Assembly (NCBI GenBank): GCA_913050645.1
Contig: CAJXAG010000003.1
Location: 1 to 42,022 of the forward strand
Direction of reading: 5' to 3'
Length of the DNA: 42,022 nt
Origin: an uncultured bacterium
Lineage (GTDB): Bacteria; Patescibacteriota; Minisyncoccia; Phycocordibacterales; UBA918
A program made the translations under genes and the position numbers. Positions 7,627 through 15,384 of the stretch are shown here, piece after piece. Each line of letters begins with the position of its first letter. Position 1 is the stretch's first letter. The notes beneath the pieces are model-generated. The model searched no databases. It saw only the letters and a list, made by a program, of their open reading frames with translations, and had not been told where the DNA came from.

Positions 7627-9156
7627 ATGAAAAAAATATCTTTTTATCTCGTCGTCGTAGTTATTATAGGTATAGCCCTTATCTCTTTGTGGTCGTATCA
7701 AAAATATTTTAAGGGGGAAGAAGTAGAGCTTTTGTTGTTCAGTGTGGAGAGAGGAAGCATGCAAGAGATTGTAAAAGTAAGAGGCGAGGTGGTTTCTCAA
7801 ACAGACTTCGATTTAGGCTTTCCTTTTTCGGGGATAATAGAAAATATTTTTGTCCAAGAGGGACAAGAGGTCAAAAGTGGAGACCCGCTTATGAAACTGG
7901 AGATCACAGATTTTGAACTGGAGAGAGGAAAGTTGCAGGCACAATTGGATGGAGCTAAGGCTGACCTCGCACTGCAGGAGGCGGACTTAAAGAGAGCACA
8001 GATTGAGTCAACAAATACTCAAACGAACCTTGCTAAGGTGATTGAAGAGCAAGACACACTGGTAAAAAATGCGTTTCGTACGCTTCTTTCTAGCAACCTT
8101 GAAGCACTTCCAGTAGACAAAGGAAACGACGACATCGCACCTTTGGTGAGCGGAACCTATTCTTGCGATACGGAAGGCTCATACACGCTTTCTACGTATA
8201 GTTCTGCCGCTAACTCCGGGTACTCATACAGACTTTCTGGGCTTGAGACCGGTACCTACACCGCATACACGGAGTCCCCCGCTCCATTTGGCACATGCGG
8301 TCTATCGCTCCAATTTGTTGATGGTGAGGCATACAGGAACCGAGACTGGACTATTGCAATTCCAAACACAAGAAGTGCTGCATATATCGGAAATTTAAAT
8401 GCATACGAGGAAGCAATCAAGGTGCGCGACCTTGCTGTCGAGAAAGCGCGCGCTTTACTTGAAGAGAGACTCAAGAATGCTGGGCTTGAATCTGAACGTG
8501 ACGAAGCAGTGACTTCTATGGAACAAATGACAGCGCAAGATGCCCGAGTGGAGAAGGCAAAGGCCACCATACGAAACTATCAGGCGCAAATCGCGACTGT
8601 TCTAGAAAAAATTAAAAAATCTACGCTCTATGCACCCGCTGATGCGGCAGTTGCAAAACTCTGGTTTGAGAAGGGTGAGTTTTTCAGCCCTAACCAAATA
8701 GGTGTTTCACTGTCGACTTCTGGACACAAGATTCAAGCCGATATATCTGAGTTGGAAATAGGGAAAATAAATGAAGTTGATGGAAGCAAAGTACTCATAC
8801 AGCTTGATGCATTTCCGGACGTGAAATTTACCGGCAACATTGTTTCCATAGAACCAAGAGAAATAGTGAAAGAGGGAGACAAGTATTACCGAACTAATGT
8901 GTATGTAGAACCACACGGTTCAGAAATTCGTGCAGGAATGAATGCTGACTTAATGATACTCACCTCGTCTAAGGATGACGTATTAAAAATTCCTGAATTT
9001 GTAGTGTACAAAAAGGACGACAAAGAGTTCGTAACGGTACTGGTGGGAGACCTGCAAGAAGAGGTGGAGATTGAAACAGGCATTTCTGACGGTGAGTTTA
9101 TTGAAGTTGAAAGCGGGCTGCGTGAGGGTCAGACGGTGGTCTTTTCCGCTGATTAG
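7627..9156 (+). CDS. MacA/HlyD-like membrane fusion (adaptor) protein
   Basis: The start is ATG at 7627 (codon 21 of the longest frame), followed by a membrane anchor (about residues 4-24). A lipoyl-like half-domain includes GIIENIFVQEGQEVKSGDPLM. A coiled-coil hairpin runs from about 100-160 and resumes at about 255-330, and the second lipoyl half is at about 335-360 (STLYAPADAAVAKLWFEKGE). A barrel and membrane-proximal domain lead to the end. An inserted domain of about 85 residues rich in Ser, Tyr, Thr and Gly, with two Cys, interrupts the hairpin (about 165-250). The adaptor links the ATPase and permease encoded next to the outside of the cell. It is the first gene of a three-gene operon. 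Confidence 0.85.
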   Translation: MKKISFYLVVVVIIGIALISLWSYQKYFKGEEVELLLFSVERGSMQEIVKVRGEVVSQTDFDLGFPFSGIIENIFVQEGQEVKSGDPLMKLEITDFELERGKLQAQLDGAKADLALQEADLKRAQIESTNTQTNLAKVIEEQDTLVKNAFRTLLSSNLEALPVDKGNDDIAPLVSGTYSCDTEGSYTLSTYSSAANSGYSYRLSGLETGTYTAYTESPAPFGTCGLSLQFVDGEAYRNRDWTIAIPNTRSAAYIGNLNAYEEAIKVRDLAVEKARALLEERLKNAGLESERDEAVTSMEQMTAQDARVEKAKATIRNYQAQIATVLEKIKKSTLYAPADAAVAKLWFEKGEFFSPNQIGVSLSTSGHKIQADISELEIGKINEVDGSKVLIQLDAFPDVKFTGNIVSIEPREIVKEGDKYYRTNVYVEPHGSEIRAGMNADLMILTSSKDDVLKIPEFVVYKKDDKEFVTVLVGDLQEEVEIETGISDGEFIEVESGLREGQTVVFSAD

Positions 9157-9166
9157 TCTTAATATC

Positions 9167-10027
9167 ATGGAACAAAAATACACAAACCAAAAAAATGATT
9201 CAGTTTGTGGAATGAATTTAGAAGGGCTGGATGATATTCCAGAGACCGTTCATAACGGTAACCAGTTTTTCTTTTGTGGAAATTTTTGTAAAAAACGATT
9301 TGAAAGTAACCCAGAAAAATTCCAAGGGACGCCGCTTATTGCCCTGAGGGAGGTGCGAAAGAGTTTTATAGTCGGCAATGTCGAGACCAAGGTGCTTAGA
9401 GGCCTTAATCTCAATATCTGGGAGGGTGATTTTGTAGCTATTGTCGGTTCAAGCGGCTCTGGCAAGAGTACGGCATTAAATATGATAGGGCTGCTTGATC
9501 GGCCTACGTCTGGTTCCATTTTACTGAACGGAGAGGATGTATCTGTGCTTGGGGACGATGTGCGAGCCGGATTTCGCTCACATACTTTTGGTTTTATTTT
9601 TCAACAGTACAACCTTATACCGTGGCTTACTGCGTATGAGAATGTAACGCTTCCTCTCATCTTTTCAAATAAAACAGCTGATTCAGGCACATTAGAGGCT
9701 CGTTTTCACGATTTTGGTCTTGCCGCACGCTTGGCACATAGACCTTTTGAACTTTCAGGAGGAGAACAGCAGCGCACAGCTCTTTTGCGGGCACTGGCTA
9801 ATGATCCTGAAATAATTTTGGGAGATGAACCAACTGGCAATCTTGATTCTGTAACCGGAAACAAAATTTTGGAAATATTGATAAATTTAAATAAAATCCA
9901 AAAGAAGACACTTATCATTGTCACGCACGATGATGATATTGCAGAAAAAGCGGATCAGGTTATTATTTTCAAAGATGGCCAGCTTGAACGTAACCACGAG
10001 GTGCAAAGAAAAATTTACACTGAATAA
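9167..10027 (+). CDS. ABC exporter ATPase (MacB/LolD type) with N-terminal YHS domain
   Basis: The 286-residue product starts at ATG 9167, 10 bases after the adaptor stop. Residues ~10-52 form a YHS-type domain with Cys14, Cys37 and Cys41 (VCGMNL ... FFFCGNFCKKRFESNPEKF), which in other proteins binds transition metals. The ABC domain has Walker A GSSGSGKST at 94-102, a FQQYNLIPWLT Q-loop, signature LSGGEQQR, Walker B IILGDEPT and switch His in IVTHDDD. It matches the ATPases that power MacB-like permeases. The YHS fusion suggests that metal is a substrate or a signal, which is an inference. The next gene is its permease. Confidence 0.9.
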   Translation: MEQKYTNQKNDSVCGMNLEGLDDIPETVHNGNQFFFCGNFCKKRFESNPEKFQGTPLIALREVRKSFIVGNVETKVLRGLNLNIWEGDFVAIVGSSGSGKSTALNMIGLLDRPTSGSILLNGEDVSVLGDDVRAGFRSHTFGFIFQQYNLIPWLTAYENVTLPLIFSNKTADSGTLEARFHDFGLAARLAHRPFELSGGEQQRTALLRALANDPEIILGDEPTGNLDSVTGNKILEILINLNKIQKKTLIIVTHDDDIAEKADQVIIFKDGQLERNHEVQRKIYTE

Positions 10028-10029
10028 AT

Positions 10030-11235
10030 ATGTTTAAAAATTTCATCATTTTGACGTTAAAGGGAATCAGGTACAGGCCGATTAGAGGGTGGCTGACGAT
10101 TTTGGGTATTGTAATCGGCATTATGCTGGTGGTCATCATTCTCGCTTTGGGTGGCGGGATTCAAAGTGCTGTAAGTAAAACCCTCCAGATGTTTGGCTCT
10201 GATCTCATTATGATATTGCCCGGCAAAGAGAGTAACCCGCTTGTAGGGTTCTTAGGAGCTCAGAAATTTAAAGAAAGAGATTTAATGGATTTAGAAAATA
10301 TTCCGGGTGTAAGATTCGTCCTGCCGATGGAGATAGCAACGATAAACCTTGAATATAAAGGGGAGAAAAAATCTTCAATGGTCCACGCCTCGCCGTGGCG
10401 CGGTTTGAAGGAAACCTACGAAGAATCACAAGGCCTCAACCTGGAAAAAGGCAGATGGCCAACTGACGAAAGAGCAAGCGAAGTTGTTTTGGGCTATAAA
10501 GCGGTTAACAATCTTTTTAAAAACAAGATACAACTCGGAGATGAAATTATCATCAAATCAAAAAGAATGAAGGTCGTCGGCATTGTCTCTGAAGTAGGAG
10601 AACAGATGTCTGACAATATCATTTTTATATCGTTAGATATTTTCCGCGATATGACCGGTTCAAGAGGAACCGCCGGCTCGGCTTTTGTGAAGGCCGCGCC
10701 GGATGCGAATATTAACCTTGTTGCCAAACAAATAAAATTTCAACTCTCTAAGCAAGAGGTAGTACGCGATTTCTCCGTTTTAACACCAGAAAAATCCGAT
10801 CGATTGATCGGCAACGTACTTTCGATTATTGAGCTTGTCCTGCTGGTGGTTGCCTTAATCTCACTGATTGTTGGTGCAGTAGGAATTATGAACACAATGT
10901 ATACGTCTGTCTTGGAACGAACAAAGCAGATTGGCGTCATGAAAGCCATCGGTGCTTCAAGTGATGCTATTCTGTCACTATTTCTTATAGAATCAGGAAT
11001 GATAGGTCTCGTCGGGGGAATGCTAGGAATTATTTTCGGAATATTTTCCGCGTATCTCATCAGTTTAGCAGCTGCTGGCCTTGGTATTAGAGGGCTATTC
11101 TCTTTTGCTTCGTTGGATTTTCTCGGCTTCTTAGTGGTTTTGTTCCTCACCTTCATTATTGGGATAATAGCTGGAGCATTGCCGGCAAGACAGGCATCCA
11201 AAATGGAGCCAGCAGACGCACTGCGGTACGAGTGA
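10030..11235 (+). CDS. MacB-like ABC transporter permease (FtsX family)
   Basis: The 401-residue protein has the MacB layout: one N-terminal membrane helix (about 20-43), a large extracytoplasmic MacB_PCD domain (about 50-255), and three C-terminal helices (about 264-290, 315-345, 362-392). The FtsX family segment AVGIMNTMYTSVLERTKQIG is followed by VMKAIGAS. The end PARQASKMEPADALRYE is characteristic of the family. The gene follows the ATPase by 2 bases and completes an adaptor-ATPase-permease exporter. Substrates of such systems include peptides, lipids and toxic compounds; nothing here identifies this one beyond the YHS hint in the ATPase. Confidence 0.92.
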   Translation: MFKNFIILTLKGIRYRPIRGWLTILGIVIGIMLVVIILALGGGIQSAVSKTLQMFGSDLIMILPGKESNPLVGFLGAQKFKERDLMDLENIPGVRFVLPMEIATINLEYKGEKKSSMVHASPWRGLKETYEESQGLNLEKGRWPTDERASEVVLGYKAVNNLFKNKIQLGDEIIIKSKRMKVVGIVSEVGEQMSDNIIFISLDIFRDMTGSRGTAGSAFVKAAPDANINLVAKQIKFQLSKQEVVRDFSVLTPEKSDRLIGNVLSIIELVLLVVALISLIVGAVGIMNTMYTSVLERTKQIGVMKAIGASSDAILSLFLIESGMIGLVGGMLGIIFGIFSAYLISLAAAGLGIRGLFSFASLDFLGFLVVLFLTFIIGIIAGALPARQASKMEPADALRYE

Positions 11236-11378
11236 CATGTTTAACCTCACAATTACATAGAGAAGCTAATAGGGGTGTTTCAGTAACATCGCGTACATGT
11301 GTCAACTTGTTATAATGAATTGAATGTCACTACGCGCTTTTATTTGATGATATATTCTATTTTGAGAGTTTTAAAATC

Positions 11379-11641
11379 ATGACCACTGCACTTCTTACAA
11401 GTATTATTATTGCTGGCATACTTGGCGTAATCCATTTCTGGAACGAGAAATTCGTATTGGCCGGTAGTAAACGCCAGTTGGCAGTTTCATTTGTCGCGGG
11501 TACCTTCCATTACCAATAGAAAAAAACCCGAAAGATGCAGATCAAATTAAGAAACAGTTGGGTAATGTCTTTAAGCAAAAGTGGGAAAGTCAAAAAGGAA
11601 TGGAGGCTATAACAAAACAATACGGAAGATTTACTACTTAA
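11379..11641 (+). pseudogene. Decayed gene: membrane-protein start joined out of frame to another protein end
   Basis: ATG at 11379 begins MTTALLTSIIIAGILGVIHF and continues as a membrane protein for about 42 residues, ending at TAG 11519. In another frame, from about 11497 to TAA 11641, the sequence is protein-like and charged (LPIEKNPKDADQIKKQLGNV and on to KQYGRFTT). Neither piece is complete and the frames differ by two bases. This looks like a deletion joint or an old frameshift. A TATAAT box lies at 11311-11316 upstream. Confidence 0.45.
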
Positions 11642-11671
11642 TTTGATTAACTCTGAAGAGTCTAGCATTGC

Positions 11672-11708
11672 AACAATAAAACCACCCATATAGGGTGGTT
11701 TTATTGTT
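11672..11708. terminator. Bidirectional rho-independent terminator
   Basis: A perfect 16-bp stem, AACAATAAAACCACCC with its complement, is closed by the loop ATATA at 11688-11692. The A-rich and T-rich ends allow use in both directions: after the decayed gene, and after the tRNA-Arg gene on the other strand. Confidence 0.85.
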
Positions 11709-11778
11709 TAGCACTGTTCGTGAGTCTCTTCTGAGCTAATCGAGCATTTTAGCCCTCTCAGTAGGTCTCGCTACGTGG

Positions 11779-11850
11779 TGCCCCTACTAGGAATCGAACC
11801 CAGATCAAGAGCTTAGAAGTCTCCTGTTTTATCCATTAAACTATAGGGGC
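11779..11850 (-). tRNA. tRNA-Arg (anticodon TCT)
   Basis: The acceptor arms GCCCCTA and TAGGGGC pair fully with discriminator A. The D-arm is TAGTTTAATGGATAAAACA, the anticodon loop is CTTCTAA with anticodon TCT, and the T-arm loop is TTCGATT. One A-G mismatch closes the anticodon stem. CCA is not encoded. Confidence 0.9.
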
Positions 11851-11981
11851 AGTTACTACTGCATCGTGCAGTGGCAATACAATACCAGAAGTTTTCTAAT
11901 ATATAAACAAAAGAAAAGAGCGGCCCAGACATTCCAATGAAATGATGATGCGAACGTGGGCGCGCTCTACGTTGTGCCGCT

Positions 11982-12113
11982 TCAGTGAAGCGGGTATTCT
12001 TTTGCAGCTTTTTCAAACTCAGACCCCCCTTCAGTGAGCGTTCCTTGATGGATAGCTTTCCAGAGGTTGGGGTGGTGAAATTTGAGCAGCTCGTGTTTGC
12101 TTAGGGCATGCAT
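11982..12113 (-). CDS. 43-residue hypothetical protein with strong ribosome-binding site
   Basis: ATG at 12113 is preceded by a full Shine-Dalgarno AAAGGAGG (12121-12128 on the plus strand) with 7-base spacing, much better than most genes here. The product starts MHALSKHELLKFHHPNLWKA and ends KAAKEYPLH, with four His in the first 15 residues, a hydrophilic body and no membrane segment. It lies alone between tRNA-Arg and the divergent GlsB-like gene. No family is recognised. The strong initiation site argues that it is translated. Confidence 0.6.
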   Translation of the reverse strand: MHALSKHELLKFHHPNLWKAIHQGTLTEGGSEFEKAAKEYPLH

Positions 12114-12255
12114 ATCGATTCCTCCTTTGTGCAGTGACCTAATCTCACTATACCTCTATACAAGGATTAAAAATGTGGTGTGGTGTGGATAAGTGTCATG
12201 AAGCATGGTTCTATAGGTACAATAAAAAGAAGGTTATAAGATAATTTCAATTCAT

Positions 12256-12495
12256 ATGGAATTAGTATACTTTGTGCTCGTAGGTGCTATTGCAGGTTTT
12301 CTTGCAAGTAAAATGATGAAAATGGAGTCAAATCTCGTGATGGCCATTGTGGTCGGTATCGTTGGTGGCTTCGTAGGAGGCTGGGGCTTGGGACAGCTTG
12401 GGCTTATGCTTCCGTGGGGTATGGTTGGAGAAATTATTACTGCTGCGTTAGGTGCGGTGGTACTTCTGTATCTTTATAAACTGGTGGCAAAATAG
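12256..12495 (+). CDS. GlsB/YeaQ/YmgE-family stress-response membrane protein
   Basis: The 79-residue product is three hydrophobic segments (about 3-18, 26-45 and 53-75) with glycine patterns VGIVGGFVGGWGLGQLG and ALGAVVLLYLYKL, as in the transglycosylase-associated / GlsB family. These small inner-membrane proteins are induced by stress in other bacteria; their mechanism is unknown. The length is normal for the family. It is a single gene ending in a strong terminator. Confidence 0.88.
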   Translation: MELVYFVLVGAIAGFLASKMMKMESNLVMAIVVGIVGGFVGGWGLGQLGLMLPWGMVGEIITAALGAVVLLYLYKLVAK

Positions 12496-12502
12496 CTATT
12501 GT

Positions 12503-12546
12503 ACCAAATAAAAAACGCAGCTGTGTCGCTGCGTTTTTTATTTGGT
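12503..12546. terminator. Rho-independent terminator after the GlsB-like gene
   Basis: A perfect 19-bp stem (left arm 12503-12521, right arm 12528-12546) with core AACGCAGC/GCTGCGTT, loop TGTGTC, and a TTTTTT run within the right arm. Confidence 0.9.
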
Positions 12547-12625
12547 GTAGTAGATTTGTCTTTTGATCACTAGTAAAGCGTAAAGATTCGTGTACAGTAA
12601 TATATAGATTAAACAGGAGGTAATC

Positions 12626-12904
12626 ATGTTTTCAAAATTGTTCCCCTGGGCGTTCTTCTTTAACTGGATGCCCTATCCTCGCCGATTTTGGGTTCTCGGG
12701 CCGTTTACACAACTGTTTTATGTTCCGTTGTATCGTACATATGAGGCAGCAGTAGTTTCCTACTATAAGAAACAACTACGTGAACTCGATTTCTGGTATG
12801 CGATGTCCGAGGCAAGTAAAGAACTTATCCGTCGCCGTGAGCTTGCACGTGAGCAGGGTATTGGCCCCGCGGATCCCGAGTATCCTAATCTGCATGATGT
12901 TTAG
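12626..12904 (+). CDS. Hypothetical protein with amphipathic N-terminus
   Basis: A strong AGGAGG six bases before ATG 12626 fixes the start. The 92-residue product begins with an aromatic, hydrophobic stretch (FPWAFFFNWMPYP, then RRFWVLGPFTQLFYVPLYRTY), which could lie in or on the membrane. A charged helical region follows (YKKQLRELDFWYAMSEASKELIRRRELAREQ, taken in parts), and a PADPEYPNLHDV tail. No family is recognised. It is monocistronic and followed by a terminator. Confidence 0.65.
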   Translation: MFSKLFPWAFFFNWMPYPRRFWVLGPFTQLFYVPLYRTYEAAVVSYYKKQLRELDFWYAMSEASKELIRRRELAREQGIGPADPEYPNLHDV

Positions 12905-12932
12905 AAGACCAACTTTAAGCATCTATAAAAAG

Positions 12933-12958
12933 AAAACCCGCCAAATCTGGCGGGTTTT
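12933..12958. terminator. Terminator between convergent genes
   Basis: The stem AAAACCCGCC/GGCGGGTTTT, with loop AAATCT, has T-rich flanks on both sides. It serves the upstream hypothetical gene and the convergent MOSC gene. Confidence 0.85.
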
Positions 12959-12968
12959 GTTTAGGTGC

Positions 12969-13622
12969 TTAACCAACAACCCTAAAGGCAATAATGTTCC
13001 ATCCGCTTTTCGGATCATCTGGTGGTCGATGACGCCAGCAAACCTGTGGCCATTGTTTGGCACGTACGGGGGCTCTAGGAATGCCACTTTGTACCTCCAC
13101 TGCGACTATTGCGTCTGGGGCAACCGGCCGGTCCCCACCTGTCCAAGGGATCATTCCATCTTTTCGAGGTTTCAGTTTTGTCACTGCGTCACCAGTTTTG
13201 ATGATGCCGCTGCTAACTACGTCGGCAATCAAACCACCGCGATCGAAGAACACTTTACGAAAACTGTCGGTGATACCTGCAAGCTTGCTGGGTCGTTGGC
13301 AGGGGTCACAATACCGTACCCCTTGAAACGTTACTGCTCCGACGGTGAACATTTGACCGATAAGATCCATCAGCTCAATATCATGAGTGATGAAGTTTCG
13401 TCGTGCATCGGCGTATTTGAATTCGGTCCTTTCAAAAAAGATACCGTTGATCAACGTTACTTGTCGATGGCCTGGCTTGCCTTTGTTCCAGCTACCAGCA
13501 CCTCCATGGTACCGGTCTCCGACCAGGCCCATGCCTGCTTCAGCATAAACTTCATCGATGGTCTTGAGCTCCTCGCCAGCTTCTGGTGCAATACAAATTG
13601 CGGTGACTGTGCCGTTTGGCAT
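12969..13622 (-). CDS. MOSC domain protein
   Basis: The start is ATG at 13622, chosen because AAAGGAAA lies just before it; the frame could extend 21 codons further without a ribosome-binding site. The 217-residue product has the MOSC layout: an early TAICIAPEAGEELKTIDEVY, then GLVGDRYHGGAGSW, HRQVTLI, ARRNFITHDIEL (the RRN segment), and the conserved cysteine in VRYCDPCQRPSKLAG. MOSC domains carry sulfur or bind molybdenum-cofactor-type ligands, as in molybdenum cofactor sulfurase. No molybdoenzyme gene is near, so the partner is unknown. A short hydrophilic C-terminus follows the domain. Confidence 0.85.
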   Translation of the reverse strand: MPNGTVTAICIAPEAGEELKTIDEVYAEAGMGLVGDRYHGGAGSWNKGKPGHRQVTLINGIFFERTEFKYADARRNFITHDIELMDLIGQMFTVGAVTFQGVRYCDPCQRPSKLAGITDSFRKVFFDRGGLIADVVSSGIIKTGDAVTKLKPRKDGMIPWTGGDRPVAPDAIVAVEVQSGIPRAPVRAKQWPQVCWRHRPPDDPKSGWNIIAFRVVG

Positions 13623-13727
13623 GATGTTTCCTTTCAAGCGGGTTGATTTCTGCTTGTACTGTACTGGAATATCTAAAAGAGGCAAGGGGTTGGGGTGATG
13701 TGAACACTTTTTATATTGAAAGAAAGA

Positions 13728-13751
13728 GCCTACCCACGGTTGTGGATAGGC
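13728..13751 (-). terminator. Terminator for the DUF5680-like gene
   Basis: In the minus-strand RNA, GCCTATCCAC pairs with GTGGGTAGGC (one G-U pair) around the loop AACC, and a T-rich tract follows. Confidence 0.6.
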
Positions 13752-13759
13752 CGGAGGGG

Positions 13760-14284
13760 CTATCTGTCAGGATCGTTCATAACAAACCCACCTCTGTAGT
13801 AATGGTGGCCTATGGCATGATCACCCCCATTTGGGTAAATTTCGTAGACTGTTTCTTTCCCGCAGAAGTCTGCAAAATTATTTTTCTCAACGCGATTTTC
13901 GTAGGAAAATACACCTTCTTTGTATGCGGCTGGTCCTCGACCTCCTAACCATATGCCCTGGGTATAATTTCTCTCAAGCATCTTGCGTAGGAAAGGAATT
14001 ACTCGATTTGGGTACTGACCACCATATTGCATCTCCCAAATCAGATGCCCTCGGTAGTAAATAGAAGTGACTCCGTTACTACCTTCACCGAGATCAGTAG
14101 TTCTCCATTCGTCGATTCCATACCAACCTGAGAGACCTTCCCAGGTGTTACGTTTGGTTCCTGGGTCACCAGGGAATCGTTCTACTTTCTTCGGTTCGAC
14201 ATCGACTGCATAACCAGCCATTAACAGTGCAAAAAAGGCTTGCTGGCATCTTACACGAGGTAGTGGTATTTCCAATTTGGTCAT
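13760..14284 (-). CDS. DUF5680-like hypothetical protein
   Basis: GGAGG lies 6 bases before ATG 14284. The 174-residue product has the motif set of DUF5680-type proteins: GLSGWYGIDEW, SNGVTSIYYRGHLIWEMQYGG (taken in parts), a FLRKML helix, then GGRGPAAYKEGVFSYEN and a late FCGKETVYEIYPNGGDH. These look like a compact alpha/beta domain with many aromatic residues. No catalytic function is established, and homologues often sit alone or beside HTH genes. The match is from memory of the motif order, so the family name is tentative. Confidence 0.6.
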   Translation of the reverse strand: MTKLEIPLPRVRCQQAFFALLMAGYAVDVEPKKVERFPGDPGTKRNTWEGLSGWYGIDEWRTTDLGEGSNGVTSIYYRGHLIWEMQYGGQYPNRVIPFLRKMLERNYTQGIWLGGRGPAAYKEGVFSYENRVEKNNFADFCGKETVYEIYPNGGDHAIGHHYYRGGFVMNDPDR

Positions 14285-14488
14285 TACATTCCTCCAAGTG
14301 TTTAGCTATCTGTAACTAAATTACCTGAAAGTTCGATAATAGCAAGTTTTTGAGAGACGTGGCAAAAGTTATTGAGTTTCTTTGTGGTCACGAGTTATTG
14401 AGAGACTTGGTCCCTACAGGACCTGTACACCTTTTGGGTATTTCTGTTCGTCCCTCCAGAAATTCCACAAAAGCTTTTCAAGTCTCCC

Positions 14489-14512
14489 GTAACAGTGTCT
14501 ACACACTGTTAC
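14489..14512. repeat. 10-bp perfect hairpin
   Basis: GTAACAGTGT at 14489-14498 and ACACTGTTAC at 14503-14512 form a perfect stem with a CTAC loop, two bases from the longer hairpin that ends in the tRNA-Val gene. The role is unknown. Confidence 0.6.
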
Positions 14513-14514
14513 TT

Positions 14515-14568
14515 CATCGCGCACAAATGAAAAACACCCCGGAGGATGTTTTTGATTTGTGCGCGATG
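14515..14568 (-). terminator. Long hairpin overlapping the 3' end of tRNA-Val, containing its terminator
   Basis: CATCGCGCACAAAT (14515-14528) pairs with ATTTGTGCGCGATG (14555-14568), and inside it AAAAACACC pairs with GGATGTTTTT. The inner part is an ordinary terminator for the tRNA. The outer part repeats, inverted, the last bases of the tRNA acceptor strand. Confidence 0.65.
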
Positions 14569-14632
14569 AGAGACTTGAACTCCCGGCCTTCTCCGTGTAA
14601 AGGAGCTGCTCTACCAACTGAGCTAATCGCGC
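14560..14632 (-). tRNA. tRNA-Val (anticodon TAC)
   Basis: Acceptor arms GCGCGAT/ATCGCGC pair fully with discriminator A. The D-arm is TAGCTCAGTTGGTAGAGCA, the anticodon loop TTTACAC carries TAC, and the T-arm loop is TTCAAGT. CCA is not encoded. Confidence 0.92.
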
Positions 14633-14709
14633 ATGTATTAATTTGTGCGTGGCAGTATAACGTGTTTATGGAAACTTGTCTACACATGAACAGCGAATAT
14701 ATACGTTTA

Positions 14710-14718
14710 TGATATACT
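14710..14718 (+). promoter_or_regulatory. Extended -10 promoter, predicted leaderless start
   Basis: TGA-TATACT ends 6 bases before ATG 14725 (TTCTAT between). Transcription would start at or next to the start codon. No -35 box is visible at the normal distance. The same arrangement recurs at 18511 and 19501. Confidence 0.6.
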
Positions 14719-14724
14719 TTCTAT

Positions 14725-15384
14725 ATGAAAGCTGAAGAGAAGAAAAAAGCAATTCAGATGCGCAAGAAAGGAGTCGCTATGGGTGAGATAGCGAAAGAGC
14801 TTGGTGTTGCAAAAAGTAGTGTGAGCTATTGGGTGCGGGGTATTCAGTTGACTGCTGCGCAGCGCAATAAACTAAATGCAAATGGTCACAGTGTGGATGC
14901 GATTGAAAAAAGAAGACTTTCACGTCTGGCAAATCTCACCCAAAAGAGGAATGAAATTATGGAACGTGCCATGAAGGAAGCTGCTGTGCTTTCAAGTAAC
15001 TCACTATGGTGTGTCGGTGTTGCATTGTATTGGGGAGAGGGTGGTAAGACACAAAATGCGACACGCATAGCAAATAGTGATCCCGAGGTTATTGCACTGA
15101 TGATGCGATTTTTTCGGAAAGTATGTGAAGTGGAGGAAGGTAAGTTTCATGGTCATATACACACCTTTGCACATTGTGACGAGAAGAAAGCAGAACGATA
15201 TTGGTCGAGTGTGTCGGGAATCAGTCAGTCGTGCTTTTTTAAGACGTACAAAAAACAGAGTAGTGCTAGTAAAAAGAAGCGAGATACGTTACCGTATGGT
15301 ACGTTTCAGATTTACGTCCATGATACTAACTTCTTTTTTCGGATGATGGGGTGGATTGAGTATTTAAAACAAAACGAACTATGA
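14725..15384 (+). CDS. HTH protein with LAGLIDADG-endonuclease-like body
   Basis: Residues 5-40 form a helix-turn-helix of the resolvase/terminase type (AIQMRKKGVAMGEIAKELGV, then AKSSVSYWVRG). The rest resembles a single-chain LAGLIDADG-like fold. It has GVALYWGEGGKTQNATRIAN, which stands where the first acidic motif would be, then SDPEVIALMMRFFRKV and HIHTFAHCDEKKAERYW, and finally LPYGTFQIYVHD. The catalytic status is unclear because the motif is degenerate (one Glu). Related genes are frequent and free-standing in CPR genomes. It could be a domesticated homing endonuclease used as a regulator. Its stop codon overlaps the ATG at 15381. Confidence 0.6.
   Translation: MKAEEKKKAIQMRKKGVAMGEIAKELGVAKSSVSYWVRGIQLTAAQRNKLNANGHSVDAIEKRRLSRLANLTQKRNEIMERAMKEAAVLSSNSLWCVGVALYWGEGGKTQNATRIANSDPEVIALMMRFFRKVCEVEEGKFHGHIHTFAHCDEKKAERYWSSVSGISQSCFFKTYKKQSSASKKKRDTLPYGTFQIYVHDTNFFFRMMGWIEYLKQNEL

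Noticed and set aside
11813..12016. A 67-residue minus-strand frame
   Set aside because: It runs across the tRNA-Arg gene and has no ribosome-binding site; the strong start for this strand is at 12113 in another frame.
12780..13646. A 288-residue plus-strand frame
   Set aside because: It spans a terminator and is antisense to the MOSC gene.
14350..14712. A 120-residue plus-strand frame, and a 67-residue minus frame at 14414-14617
   Set aside because: Both cross the tRNA-Val gene and its hairpins; tRNA genes often give such chance frames.
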